Assembly: GCA_030740295.1 (NCBI GenBank)
Contig: JASLXP010000132.1
Location: 1-38,137 of the forward strand
DNA from: Planctomycetota bacterium
Lineage (GTDB): Bacteria; Planctomycetota; PUPC01; JACPCR01
DNA length: 38,137 nucleotides
Reading direction: 5' to 3'
Under the pieces are notes generated by a model. That model ran no database searches. It had not been told where the DNA came from and was given only the letters and a program-made list of their open reading frames with translations. The translations under genes were made by a program, and so were the position numbers. Shown here in pieces: positions 24,306 to 33,160 of this stretch; the first letter of the stretch is position 1; each line of letters starts with the position of its first letter.

Positions 24306-27300
24306 ATGCGATTAACCCTCCTCTCCCTGCTGCTTCCATTCAGCCTGCTGGCTGAGCAAGGCCCTGTGAAACAGTTCAGCTTTCTGCCGGACGCGCTCGC
24401 TGAGGATTTTGATTTCAGTGCGCCACTGAATTGGAGATCTGACGACGCCGCCATCGAGGTCGCCCTCAACTGGCAGAGCGCCGCCGATCTCTATCTCATC
24501 AAGATTGGCAAGTCCGCGTCTCTTATCAAGATTCACAGAGGCATCACGCTCCCTCTCGCTGAGACCGGCGTGGAAGCCCCTGCGGACACCGACCGCACCC
24601 TCTATATAAAGCGGAGAAAGAACACACTCCGTGTCTATCTCAACGAAGCCCTCGTGCTCCATGCGGTCGACGGTACCTATTCGGGCGGCAAGCTCGGGCT
24701 GCGAACGGTCGCAGGCAAAATTGAAATGGGCCGGCACAGATATCAGCCCGTCGCATCCATCGTCTTCACCGACGATTTCATGCGCAGCTCGCAGAACCAG
24801 GTCTGGACAACCATCGGTGGCGAATGGGGCCTCAAGGGCCGTTCGAACGCCAGCATGAGCTCGAACGCGTTCTACTTTGTAGGGCGCGCCACGGATGGAA
24901 ATGCCTCAGCGGTGACGGGGCAGCGATTCTGGGACACCTACAAGATGGAATGCTCCATCCGCATGACGGACAAAGAAGGTGGTGGGCTCGTGGCTTGCCA
25001 GCAAAACGAGAACAGCTACTACCTGCTCAAATGGAGCGGCGAAAAAATCGGACGGGTCCATCTCATCCGAGTGCTCAACGGTCAGGAAACCAAGCTGGCA
25101 TCCCGTCTCCTGCCATATCACCTGGGGCACTGGTATCGGATGGACTTTGTCGTGGCTGACGGCGAGCTTGTCGCCAGCGTCGATGGACATGAGGTGCTTT
25201 CCGCCATCGACCGGTCTCTGTACCAGGGCAAGGCCGGCCTTTTCAGCGCGAGCCAGGGTGGCGTCCATTTTGATGATGTCAGAATACGTTCGACCGCTGA
25301 CATTCGCGAGAGATTCGATAATGACGTTCCCGGCAGATGGGCCCTTTATGGCGGAACGTGGCAGCGCGGTGTGTCGACCTTCGGGGGCGTCTTTCCCGGT
25401 GACGCGTGCCTGCGGGTGGATGCCGATGATCCGGCGAAGGCGATCCTTGCCAGGGATGTCCCTTCCGACTTTGTCTTTGAAGCCGATACTTTTGCTCCGA
25501 AGGGCATCTTTGGCCTCTGTTTTTATTACCGGGACGAAGTGAATTACTGGCTGGCCCGGGTCACTCCCAAGGGCGCATCGCTTATCGAAAAACGTGAAGG
25601 CCAACTGTTCGTTCACGACAAAATCGAAAGTGAATACTCACCCGCTTTGCGCCGGATTCGCGTCGTCACAGAGAAGCACGTCGTTCGTGTCACCATCGAC
25701 GGCCAGGACATACAGGCGGTGGCGGGCGAGCCGCAGGGCCGGATAGGTTTCTATGCGGCCAAGGCCAGCCAGATCGCCTTCGACAACGTGTTCGTCAAAA
25801 GCGTCGAGCCACTGACGCCGGTCTTTATCCAGCACGAAGTCTTCAGCGGCGAGCGCACCATGGCCGGATGGTCTGTCGCCCGAAGTGATTGGGATGCTGC
25901 CGACCTGGAAGGCATGACCGGCCATTGGCATCGGGGCGCGTTCCCGGGGGATGTTGCGATGCGGGTGCAGCTCAATGAGCGCCCGGCACGCCACTCGGCA
26001 CTCCGCCTAAAGCTCGGCGGCTCTCGCGCGGACAGAAGTATGGGATGTACCCTCGAGCTGGATTTCGCCAATGCCGCCAGCCTTGCCATCAAGAAAGACG
26101 GCAAAGCACTCGCCGAGCAGAAGGACGTGCCTGTCAAGTTTCCGTGCAGTATTCGTTTCAGCCAGCTCGGCCGGTTTGCTGTGATGCACATTGGCCAGCA
26201 GGCCGTCCTGTATGCAAAGCTGCCGGAGGATGTCCACGGCCGGGAGCTCGCGTGGGCGTCGGAGGGCTTTGACGTGTCGGCCAAAGACGTGTTTGTCGAG
26301 GCACGCAACTGCAACGTTTACACCTTCAAAACTGCCCCGGTGGACTGGGTCGCAGCGAATGGCGACTGGAAGGTAACCAACCGCTGGACGTGCGATCCGC
26401 GCTGGTCGTTTTTCTCAGGGCTCAGCGACAACCTTGCAGTGCTCTGGAACAAGCGGCCACTGCGAGGCAACACGGTCGTCGAGTTCGCAGCCGGCCCCAA
26501 AATGAACCCTACCCAGGGCGGCAGTAACTACACCCGTTACGCGAAGGACATCAACGTCACTCTCTGCGCGGACGGTAAAGACCTGACGACCGGTTACAGC
26601 CTCATTTATGGCGGCTGGAAAAACACACGCTCACGCATTCTTCGTAATAACAAGGTAGTCGCTGAATCGAGTGATGTTATCCCGACCAGTGGTCTGCATC
26701 GCCGCTGGCTTTATTTCAAGGCCGAAAAGAAGGGCGACGAAATCAGCCTGACGGTCGAGGGCAAGAAAATCTTGTCGTTCATTGATCCCAATCCTCTACC
26801 GGGCGATCGAACTGCTTTGTGGACGTATGAGAATGGAGTCATGGTCGCCCGCGTGCGGATGGCTGCGGACGAAATTGGACGGCCATCATTTCCGGCTTAT
26901 CCGCCACCGACCTGGGGCACGTGCATCTACAATCATCCTGCCCAGCCAGACAAAGTCTCCGATGCAATCAGTCGCGTACAGGAAGATGATCTTGCCATCG
27001 TCGGCAACGCGGCCTACGACCTTTCGCAACTGCGTGAACCCTCGACCATTCCCAACCTGATCCCGCTGTTGAAATCGGAGGACGATAACGTCCGCTGGCA
27101 GGCCGCGTCCGCGCTGGCATCGATTGGCTTGCCGGGAATCCAGGCGCTTTTGAAGCAGCTCGATACCGATACCGAACAGGTCCGCTGGAAGATCGAAGCG
27201 GCCCTCCGTCAGGCAGGCCCCGAAGCCGCGCCACTAATCGTGGACACCCTCCTGAATGGCACAGACATCCAGCGCCGCAGTTGTGCCTACATCCTCAGAG

Positions 27301-28727
27301 ACATTTCCGCAGATGAGACATACTCCGGCCTCGTCGCCGCGATGGCGGATAAAGATTCCGACGTGCGATGGAAGGCCGCGGATTCCCTCGTCAATCTGGG
27401 CCGGATGGCCGCGCCGGTCGTGGTGCGAGCCCTGCGCAACAAGAACACTCAGATTCGCCAGACCGCAGCCTGGGTGCTTGGAAAGATACCCACCCACGCG
27501 CCTATTGAAGCACTCATCGGCGCCCTCGGCGATCCCGACAATGACGTCCGATGGAAGGCGGCTACTGCCATCAAAGAGAGAGAGACGCGCCCGGAGGCAG
27601 ACGTGGTTTCGTCTTACAAATCCGCCGGCCGCGTGGCACGGGAGCACCTGATCTGGATTCTCAAAGCGTGGAAATACGAGGGCCTCGCACAAGTGCGCAG
27701 AAGAACTTCACCCGACAATGCACGGAATCCACAGACGAAGGTCCGCGGCGTGAGGATTAACAGCAAACCCGTCGGCGCCAGCGTTTTCATTAACGGCAGA
27801 TATGTGGGCATTGCTCCCGGCACTTTTACCGCACCGGTCAGAGAATCGATCGTCACTTTGCATCGCCACGGATATGAGCCCTGGTCGGAATTAATCGCGG
27901 CCGAGCTTACCGACCCGTTGCGGGTGGACTTGCAGCCGCTCTCACGACTCGAGCTTACAGTTCTGTCCAAGCCATCGGCTGCAACCGTCTTTCTCGATAA
28001 TGAATTTCGCGGCCACACACCGTTGACCCTCCAGGGCGTCACGCCCGGCGCGCATAAACTCCGTCTGGAGCGAGAGGGATGCTTCACTGCCGGCAAGGAT
28101 TTGAAGCTGCTCCCAAACAAGAACCAGAGCGTCCGTCTCGACCTGAAATTCAAAGGCGAGCAATTCTATCTGGACCGGCTCAAAGAGAGGCCGAACATGG
28201 CCTCATACCGTACCGAGCTCGCACACCTCTACTTCCTGATGAACGAATTCGACAAAGGGCGTGACCAACTGGTGGCGGCATTCAAACTCGTCAAGACCGG
28301 GCGCGATCAGAGCGGGTACTCGAGCCGCCTCACCCAGGAGCTTGGAAAAATGCAGACGGCATTTTTCGACTACGGCGAACAACAGTCTCTGAAAAAAGGC
28401 CGACGAGCACTCGAACAGGTTTACCAGCGGCTGACAGCAGATTTTCCGCAGGATCCGAGCTTTTGGACGGCACTCGCCAGGATTCAGATGACCCGCGGGG
28501 CGTACCAGCAGATTGTCGACAACATGACCCAGGCTTTGCGCCACGCGCCCAACGACTGGCAGATTTACCTTGCGCTCGGCATTGCTCAGTATTCGCTTGC
28601 ATCACACGGTCAGGCGGCCTACAAGAGCCGGGCCGAGGCTTCGCTCAACAAGGCCCGGCAGCTTGCTCCAAAAAAATATCGGAGCAAAGTAGACCAATAT
28701 TTGCAGAATCTTCGGCGTCTGCGGTAA
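24306..28727 (+). CDS. Large secreted multidomain protein: lectin-like domains, HEAT repeats, PEGA domains, TPRs
   Basis: 1473 residues from the ATG at 24306, chosen because MRLTLLSLLLPFSLLAEQG is a signal peptide; the frame upstream to 24228 is not credible. Residues about 20-890 hold several concanavalin-A/LamG-like beta-sandwich units recognised by recurring FDDVRI/FDNVFVKS and GKAGLFSASQGGVHFDD-type ends. Residues about 900-1095 are HEAT repeats (VRWQAASALASIG, VRWKIEAALRQAG, VRWKAADSLVNLG, VRWKAATAIKE). Residues about 1145-1285 carry two PEGA-like units (GASVFINGRYVGIAP, AATVFLDNEFRGHTP). The remainder has TPR-like helices. The mix suggests an extracytoplasmic binding or scaffold protein rather than an enzyme. 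The CAP-domain gene follows after seven bases, probably in one transcript. Confidence 0.85.
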   Translation: MRLTLLSLLLPFSLLAEQGPVKQFSFLPDALAEDFDFSAPLNWRSDDAAIEVALNWQSAADLYLIKIGKSASLIKIHRGITLPLAETGVEAPADTDRTLYIKRRKNTLRVYLNEALVLHAVDGTYSGGKLGLRTVAGKIEMGRHRYQPVASIVFTDDFMRSSQNQVWTTIGGEWGLKGRSNASMSSNAFYFVGRATDGNASAVTGQRFWDTYKMECSIRMTDKEGGGLVACQQNENSYYLLKWSGEKIGRVHLIRVLNGQETKLASRLLPYHLGHWYRMDFVVADGELVASVDGHEVLSAIDRSLYQGKAGLFSASQGGVHFDDVRIRSTADIRERFDNDVPGRWALYGGTWQRGVSTFGGVFPGDACLRVDADDPAKAILARDVPSDFVFEADTFAPKGIFGLCFYYRDEVNYWLARVTPKGASLIEKREGQLFVHDKIESEYSPALRRIRVVTEKHVVRVTIDGQDIQAVAGEPQGRIGFYAAKASQIAFDNVFVKSVEPLTPVFIQHEVFSGERTMAGWSVARSDWDAADLEGMTGHWHRGAFPGDVAMRVQLNERPARHSALRLKLGGSRADRSMGCTLELDFANAASLAIKKDGKALAEQKDVPVKFPCSIRFSQLGRFAVMHIGQQAVLYAKLPEDVHGRELAWASEGFDVSAKDVFVEARNCNVYTFKTAPVDWVAANGDWKVTNRWTCDPRWSFFSGLSDNLAVLWNKRPLRGNTVVEFAAGPKMNPTQGGSNYTRYAKDINVTLCADGKDLTTGYSLIYGGWKNTRSRILRNNKVVAESSDVIPTSGLHRRWLYFKAEKKGDEISLTVEGKKILSFIDPNPLPGDRTALWTYENGVMVARVRMAADEIGRPSFPAYPPPTWGTCIYNHPAQPDKVSDAISRVQEDDLAIVGNAAYDLSQLREPSTIPNLIPLLKSEDDNVRWQAASALASIGLPGIQALLKQLDTDTEQVRWKIEAALRQAGPEAAPLIVDTLLNGTDIQRRSCAYILRDISADETYSGLVAAMADKDSDVRWKAADSLVNLGRMAAPVVVRALRNKNTQIRQTAAWVLGKIPTHAPIEALIGALGDPDNDVRWKAATAIKERETRPEADVVSSYKSAGRVAREHLIWILKAWKYEGLAQVRRRTSPDNARNPQTKVRGVRINSKPVGASVFINGRYVGIAPGTFTAPVRESIVTLHRHGYEPWSELIAAELTDPLRVDLQPLSRLELTVLSKPSAATVFLDNEFRGHTPLTLQGVTPGAHKLRLEREGCFTAGKDLKLLPNKNQSVRLDLKFKGEQFYLDRLKERPNMASYRTELAHLYFLMNEFDKGRDQLVAAFKLVKTGRDQSGYSSRLTQELGKMQTAFFDYGEQQSLKKGRRALEQVYQRLTADFPQDPSFWTALARIQMTRGAYQQIVDNMTQALRHAPNDWQIYLALGIAQYSLASHGQAAYKSRAEASLNKARQLAPKKYRSKVDQYLQNLRRLR

Positions 28728-28734
28728 TGCATTC

Positions 28735-29553
28735 ATGGCAATGCAACTCTCTATCATCCTGATGGCTCTGGCCGGTACCCTGTCCGCCGATTCTTTCATG
28801 ATTCGGTACGAGAGCGACATGCTCAAGATGGTCAACCGCGACCGTGCCAGGCACAGATTGCCTGCTCTCGAAATCGATGACCGCCTGACCCAGGTGGCCC
28901 GGGGCCACAGCAAAGACATGGCAGTGCACGGTTTCTTCGGACACAAATCCCCAAATTCCGGCGCGCCGGCTGACCGGTACCACAAAGCGAGAATCGCCTC
29001 CGCTCGCCTGACCGAAAACGTCGCTCTTCACCAATCGGTATCCGCCGCCCAGAAGAGACTCATGGAGAGCCCGGGCCACCGCAAAAACCTGCTCGATCCC
29101 AAGGTCACCCACATCGGCATCGGTATCTACCGTCGTCGCCGAGACCTGTACATCACGCAGAACTTCCTGCTGCCGTTGAAGGAGGTCAACATCTCCTCCG
29201 CGCCCGAGGAATTCCTGATGAAGGTAAACGAGCTGAGAAAGAAGAAGGGCCGAAGGCCCCTGGTCCTCGATAAGCGCATCGTCGAGGTCTGCGAAGCCAA
29301 CAGTCAAATTATGCACAAGAAGGACGACCTCGGCGGCGACGTTGCCCAGAGAGGAATGCGCAGATTGAAAAAGTATTTCCGCGGCTACGCGATGTATTTC
29401 AACTTCGCCAAGGAGCTCGATCTTCTGATGGGGGCCGGCGCTCTGATGGATAAAGACATGCACAGCCTGGGCCTTGGCGTGGTAGTAAACGAGAACAAGG
29501 ACAGCGGCTACGGCATGCTCTGGGTGACGTTGGTGGTGGCTAAGAAGAAGTGA
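28735..29553 (+). CDS. Secreted CAP (SCP/PR1) domain protein
   Basis: 272 residues with a short signal peptide (MQLSIILMALAGTLSADS). Residues about 25-150 are a CAP domain: VNRDRARHRLPAL, VARGHSKDMAVHGFFGHKSP, TENVA and MESPGHRKNLLDPKVTHIGIG supply the His, Glu, Glu, His cavity residues. The second half resembles a decayed second CAP unit (MKVNELRKKKGRRPLVLDKRI then LGLGVVV). Bacterial CAP proteins act outside the cell, but their activities are mostly unknown. It lies seven bases after the large lectin/HEAT protein gene, so joint function at the cell surface is likely. Confidence 0.9.
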   Translation: MAMQLSIILMALAGTLSADSFMIRYESDMLKMVNRDRARHRLPALEIDDRLTQVARGHSKDMAVHGFFGHKSPNSGAPADRYHKARIASARLTENVALHQSVSAAQKRLMESPGHRKNLLDPKVTHIGIGIYRRRRDLYITQNFLLPLKEVNISSAPEEFLMKVNELRKKKGRRPLVLDKRIVEVCEANSQIMHKKDDLGGDVAQRGMRRLKKYFRGYAMYFNFAKELDLLMGAGALMDKDMHSLGLGVVVNENKDSGYGMLWVTLVVAKKK

Positions 29554-29678
29554 ATGGGGTGCCCCAGTTTTTGGCTCCTAAATGCCACTGAGGAAAAAAG
29601 GGAAACGCCGCCAATCTGCCCATTCGTCTGTCCCTCTCCGGCTCTGCGACCGAAGGCCGCCACCCAGGCCTGGAGCCG

Positions 29679-30383
29679 TCACTCCGCCACATCCTCTGAT
29701 TTGTATTTCAACCAGAGGCCCTCAAATTCCTGCAGGAACGCCTTTACCAGATTGGAATCATCGGTGACCACGATGTTTTCTTCGTTCTGGGTTGCCGCGC
29801 TACGGGTCCAGTTGTAGCTGCCCGTGACGAGAGTAGTGCGATCGAAAATGGCGAACTTGTGGTGCATGTGCTTTTCGGAATTGTCCAGTCCCACCTGAAT
29901 ACCAGCGTTTCGAAAGTCCTCGATGTCGGAACCGCGGTCTGCGGATTTGCGGTCATCCGTCATGATGCGTATCCGGATGCTGCGGCGATGCGCTTCAAGG
30001 ATGGCGTCTGAGATACGATTATCGGTGATCGTGAACACACAGATATCCACCTGTTTTCGAACGTGATTCAGAAGACCGAGGATTCGCTCTGCACATTCGT
30101 CGCCGGGGCTGAAGTATGCCTCAGTCGAGCCGATCCGTTTTATCTCGGTGGGGGTGACCAGCAGTTTCATCAGCCCCTCCAGCCAATCGACCACCGACTT
30201 GGAATGGGCTGATTTCAGGGCTTCACGTGCGATGGCAAAGGCCCGGCTTCTCAGAACCCCGAATTCGTGCTCATCAGGCGCAATGTCATCCATTACCTGG
30301 TTGAGAGCACGCCGTTCCGATCGGCTGAACTTCACATCATCCAGTGTCTCTTTGAAAATCTCGTCAATCTCTCGAATGTCCAT
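29679..30383 (-). CDS. Single-HKD phospholipase D-family nuclease-like protein
   Basis: 234 residues, no signal peptide. The HKD motif is H174-x-K176-x4-D181 (HHKFAIFD), followed by GSYNWTRSA with the conserved Ser/Asn. One HKD per chain means the active site forms in a dimer, as in the Nuc/cardiolipin-hydrolase group; these act as nucleases or phosphodiesterases. The first 80 residues are helical (FSRSERRALNQVMDDI) and may be a TerB-like or other adaptor domain. The gene stands alone with its own promoter-like sequence (30419-30446). A role in DNA processing or defence is possible but not shown. Confidence 0.88.
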   Translation of the reverse strand: MDIREIDEIFKETLDDVKFSRSERRALNQVMDDIAPDEHEFGVLRSRAFAIAREALKSAHSKSVVDWLEGLMKLLVTPTEIKRIGSTEAYFSPGDECAERILGLLNHVRKQVDICVFTITDNRISDAILEAHRRSIRIRIMTDDRKSADRGSDIEDFRNAGIQVGLDNSEKHMHHKFAIFDRTTLVTGSYNWTRSAATQNEENIVVTDDSNLVKAFLQEFEGLWLKYKSEDVAE

Positions 30384-30418
30384 CCTGATTTCCCGGGTGA
30401 GAATGAGTTGGAATCTGA

Positions 30419-30446
30419 TTTATAGTGCTGAAGGGTACGAGCACAA
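30419..30446 (-). promoter_or_regulatory. Sigma-70-like promoter for the PLD-family gene
   Basis: On the minus strand TTGTGC (30446-30441), 16 bases, TATAAA (30424-30419). Matches to consensus are 4 of 6 and 5 of 6. Transcription would begin near 30412, about 30 bases before the ATG at 30383. Confidence 0.5.
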
Positions 30447-30567
30447 GTGAGACATTTGCCCCTGCTCCAGATACAATCGCTCCTCAGGCTTCATTTCCAC
30501 CGACGGGCGTCCCATTAGCATCGTTAACAAGGGGAACCCGGTCGAAGAACTATTCGGGTAAAGCTGT

Positions 30568-31023
30568 ATGGAAAGATTCGGGGTCGAGCCACAGGTTGGT
30601 GCGGCGGTGCTGATGGTCATCGCCGCGGGCAGCATGATGCTGATTGTGCTGTTCACACTCCTGCCGGTGAAGATGGCAGCAGCGCTCCTGGGCGCGAAAC
30701 GGACCAGCTTCGCAGCGTGCGCGGTCGCTCTCTTCTTCTCTCTTTGCATTTATGCGGCCAGCCTCATCGTGCCGTTCATTGGCCCGGTGGTCGCGTTCTT
30801 CCTGAATGGTCTTGCCTTCTCCATCGCCCTGGGAACAGGCTACTTTCGCGGATTGATTATTTCCCTGATGTACGGCTTCTTCGCGGCGCTTCTGGCCTAT
30901 GGGCTCGGCCTTCTGTTAATCTCATTGGGAGTGCTCAATCGCGACGCAGCCGGCAAAAGACTCGAAGGTGAAATCGTCTACTCTCCTCCTGCCATCCACT
31001 CAGTTTATTCTTCAGCAGCATGA
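30568..31023 (+). CDS. Small multi-pass membrane protein of unknown function
   Basis: 151 residues with about four hydrophobic segments (VGAAVLMVIAAGSMMLIVLF, CAVALFFSLCIYAASLIVPF, VVAFFLNGLAFSIALG, ALLAYGLGLLLISLGVL). A conserved family was not recognised. It overlaps the next small membrane-protein gene by four bases (ATGA), so both are probably made together. No strong Shine-Dalgarno is seen before the ATG. Confidence 0.7.
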   Translation: MERFGVEPQVGAAVLMVIAAGSMMLIVLFTLLPVKMAAALLGAKRTSFAACAVALFFSLCIYAASLIVPFIGPVVAFFLNGLAFSIALGTGYFRGLIISLMYGFFAALLAYGLGLLLISLGVLNRDAAGKRLEGEIVYSPPAIHSVYSSAA

Positions 31024-31217
31024 ACGGACAAGGCAAGAAACTCCCACCGATTGTGATTCTCGCGATCATTCTGATCAGCACTCTCACAGTCATCTGGGTA
31101 CTGGTCGCCATCCTGTTTCTCGGCAGCATGAAGCTGGCAATTATCGGCGGAATCATCGGCGCCGTCTTCGAGTCAGTAGTGGTCGTCGCCGGGATCGTCC
31201 TTTTTCGAAACACATAA
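31020..31217 (+). CDS. 65-residue two-span membrane protein
   Basis: Two hydrophobic helices (IVILAIILISTLTVIWVLV and IIGGIIGAVFESVVVVAGIV) joined by FLGSMKL. The start overlaps the preceding stop (ATGA). It lies between another membrane protein and the nitrilase-family gene (17 bp downstream). Unknown function; coding nature is supported by the overlap and composition. Confidence 0.65.
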   Translation: MNGQGKKLPPIVILAIILISTLTVIWVLVAILFLGSMKLAIIGGIIGAVFESVVVVAGIVLFRNT

Positions 31218-31233
31218 CCTACAGGGACTCAAC

Positions 31234-32100
31234 ATGCAGGATTTCACCATCGCACTGGTTCAGCACAACAGCATCGTCGGTAAGAAGGAAGACAATCTGG
31301 CGATTGCCGTTGACTATGTCCGCAAGGCAAAGAAGAAAGGCGCCGACCTGGTATGCCTGCCCGAGCTCAACATCACCGGCCACGCCGGGCATCCTTCGAT
31401 GGTAGAGGAACGCGAGCCCGTGCCGGATGGTCCATCCACCCAGGCACTGATCGATCTTTGCAAAGAGCTCGGGATCTACATCTCAGCCGGAATCGCAGAG
31501 GACGAGCACGGTGTCCCCTACAACACACAATTAGTAGTGGGCCCGGAGGGATTCCATGGCAAGCAGCGCAAAGTGCACCTCTCCGGCGATGAATACTTCC
31601 AATTCCGGGGAGGCACAGACCTGCCGGTAATCGAGCTTCCATTCGTCAAGATAGGCATCATCATCTGTTACGACAATCTCTTCCCGGAGCTCGCCCGCTG
31701 CCTTGCTTTGAATGGTGCGGAGCTGGTCCATTCGCCACACGCGGCTCGGTTCGGTGATTGGCCGAAGGACCTCGAAGGCAGGAGGCGAGTCGTCAAAAGG
31801 GTGAAAGAGAACTGGAAACTTGTGCATCGCTGCCGCGCGTACGACAACGGATGCTATGTGGGCGTCTGCAATACGGCAGGCCGGAGCGCCATGCACATCA
31901 AAAGCGTCGAGGCCAACCATGGCGGCGGATGCCTGATGCTCTCACCGAGCGGCCAGGTGCTCGCCGAATCGCGTACTCGCGACATCAAGGATGAGATGAT
32001 CGTGACGAAACTTGATGCCAAGGCAGTGGCGCGACGACCCCAAAATATTCAGCAGCGGAAGCCTGAAGTTTTTGGCGCCCTCGTGAAAGGTACGGCATAG
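31234..32100 (+). CDS. Carbon-nitrogen hydrolase (nitrilase superfamily) amidase
   Basis: 288 residues. The catalytic triad is visible: E44 in LPELNITG, K113 in KQRKVHLS and C145 in IIICYDNLFPE. The fold is the alpha-beta-beta-alpha sandwich of amidases and N-carbamoylases, which hydrolyse non-peptide C-N bonds in small amides. A weak AGGGA lies upstream of the ATG. Neighbours are small membrane proteins before and a PHP phosphatase (convergent) after. The substrate cannot be assigned; N-carbamoyl or amide substrates are typical. Confidence 0.92.
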   Translation: MQDFTIALVQHNSIVGKKEDNLAIAVDYVRKAKKKGADLVCLPELNITGHAGHPSMVEEREPVPDGPSTQALIDLCKELGIYISAGIAEDEHGVPYNTQLVVGPEGFHGKQRKVHLSGDEYFQFRGGTDLPVIELPFVKIGIIICYDNLFPELARCLALNGAELVHSPHAARFGDWPKDLEGRRRVVKRVKENWKLVHRCRAYDNGCYVGVCNTAGRSAMHIKSVEANHGGGCLMLSPSGQVLAESRTRDIKDEMIVTKLDAKAVARRPQNIQQRKPEVFGALVKGTA

Positions 32101-32151
32101 GCCACAGGCTGGCAGATTTGTTCGTAGAAAGTCGAAGTCCCATTTTGCCGC

Positions 32152-32202
32152 GTAGCTGCGGCGTCCCGCCGCAGAAGTTCGGCGGCGAGACGCCGCCGCT
32201 AC
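32152..32202. repeat. Double-hairpin repeat element (copy 4), GTAG...CTAC
   Basis: Hairpin 1: CTGCGGCG (32156-32163), loop TCC, CGCCGCAG (32167-32174). Hairpin 2: CGGCGGCG (32180-32187), loop AGA, CGCCGCCG (32191-32198). Outer GTAG and CTAC complete the symmetry. A near-perfect 14-bp direct repeat, CCACA(G/A)GCTGGCAG, flanks the element at 32102-32115 and 32202-32215. It lies between convergent genes. Confidence 0.88.
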
Positions 32203-32227
32203 CACAAGCTGGCAGCAGCAGATTCGA

Positions 32228-33049
32228 TCACTCCTTGAGACTGTTCCTGGCCTCACCGATTTCGATGTCCTGGCGTTCACGGTTGAGAAAGATACTCACG
32301 TGCGTGAAACCGGTTTCTTTCAGAAGGTCGAGGCCCATCCCGAAGGCATCCCCCACTCTGTCAGGCTGATGCGCGTCCGCTCCCAGGACCATCGGAATAT
32401 CCCTTTTCAGGATTTCATCGAGTATCTCGCGCCCCGGATTCATTTCCGAAATAGTCTTGTTCGCGCCGGAGGTGTTCAGCTCCACTGCAGCTCCGACTTT
32501 GGCGATTCGGTCCAGGCAGGAACGAATGTGATCCATCAGACGGGCTAAATCCCAATCGTCAGGAAAAACATTCTTTACCAGGTCCGGATGGGCGATGGTG
32601 TCGAAGAGCCCGGTCTCCGCTGCCATGGCCAGATGTTCATAGTAAATTTTCTGGTAATCGAAGATGTCATCACACATATATCGATCCCTGTACTCGGTAA
32701 GATGCGGATGGACCGAGCCGAGCACGTGATGCAGTTCTGCCATCGAATGGAGTTCTTCCAGCCAGGGCTCCATGCCGGGCGCGTAATCGCTTTCGAGCCC
32801 GAGCCGGACGTCTACCCGGCCTTCCCATTCCTGCCGGGCTCGTTCTACGATTGAGACATACTCATCGAATTCGTCGACGCTCATTCTCACGCCCGGCGAC
32901 CAGTCGTTGTTGTCCGGATTGTGACACGTGACGATGATGCCCTTTAAGCCGCGCTGTTCCGCCACGGCAGCGTATTCCTCCGGCTCTCCCGTGGCGTGCT
33001 TGCAGAGCGGAGTGTGCATGTGCGATTCGTAAAGGACGGGAGTTGGCAT
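32228..33049 (-). CDS. PHP-domain phosphatase, histidinol-phosphatase-like (HisK/HisJ type)
   Basis: 273 residues of a polymerase-and-histidinol-phosphatase barrel. Metal-binding segments: ESHMHTPLCKHA at the N terminus, TCHNPD, GLESDYAP, LGSVHPHL, TIAHPDLVK and LGADAHQPDRVG near the C terminus. The family hydrolyses phosphate esters at a trinuclear metal site; histidinol phosphate is the usual substrate of this subgroup. No other his genes are nearby, so another phosphoester is possible. The ATG at 33049 has no Shine-Dalgarno: an ATGGTTG heptamer array directly abuts it. Confidence 0.9.
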   Translation of the reverse strand: MPTPVLYESHMHTPLCKHATGEPEEYAAVAEQRGLKGIIVTCHNPDNNDWSPGVRMSVDEFDEYVSIVERARQEWEGRVDVRLGLESDYAPGMEPWLEELHSMAELHHVLGSVHPHLTEYRDRYMCDDIFDYQKIYYEHLAMAAETGLFDTIAHPDLVKNVFPDDWDLARLMDHIRSCLDRIAKVGAAVELNTSGANKTISEMNPGREILDEILKRDIPMVLGADAHQPDRVGDAFGMGLDLLKETGFTHVSIFLNRERQDIEIGEARNSLKE

Positions 33050-33070
33050 GGTTGATGGTTGATGGTTAAT
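33050..33070. repeat. Short ATGGTTG heptamer array abutting a start codon
   Basis: Three copies of the heptamer run immediately upstream of the PHP gene start (minus strand reads ACCATCA repeats, then ATG) and continue into GGAATGATGG-like words to about 33110. They occupy the place of a ribosome-binding site. Confidence 0.75.
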
Positions 33071-33160
33071 GGATCAGATGGAATGATGGAATATTGAATG
33101 GTGGCATGATGCAATCGATTTTGTGCGTGACTCCTTATTCCCCATTGCCGATCTCAGATC

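Noticed and set aside
30425..30613. 62-residue plus-strand frame before the small membrane protein
   Set aside because: It overlaps the PLD promoter region and the next gene in another frame; composition is not protein-like.
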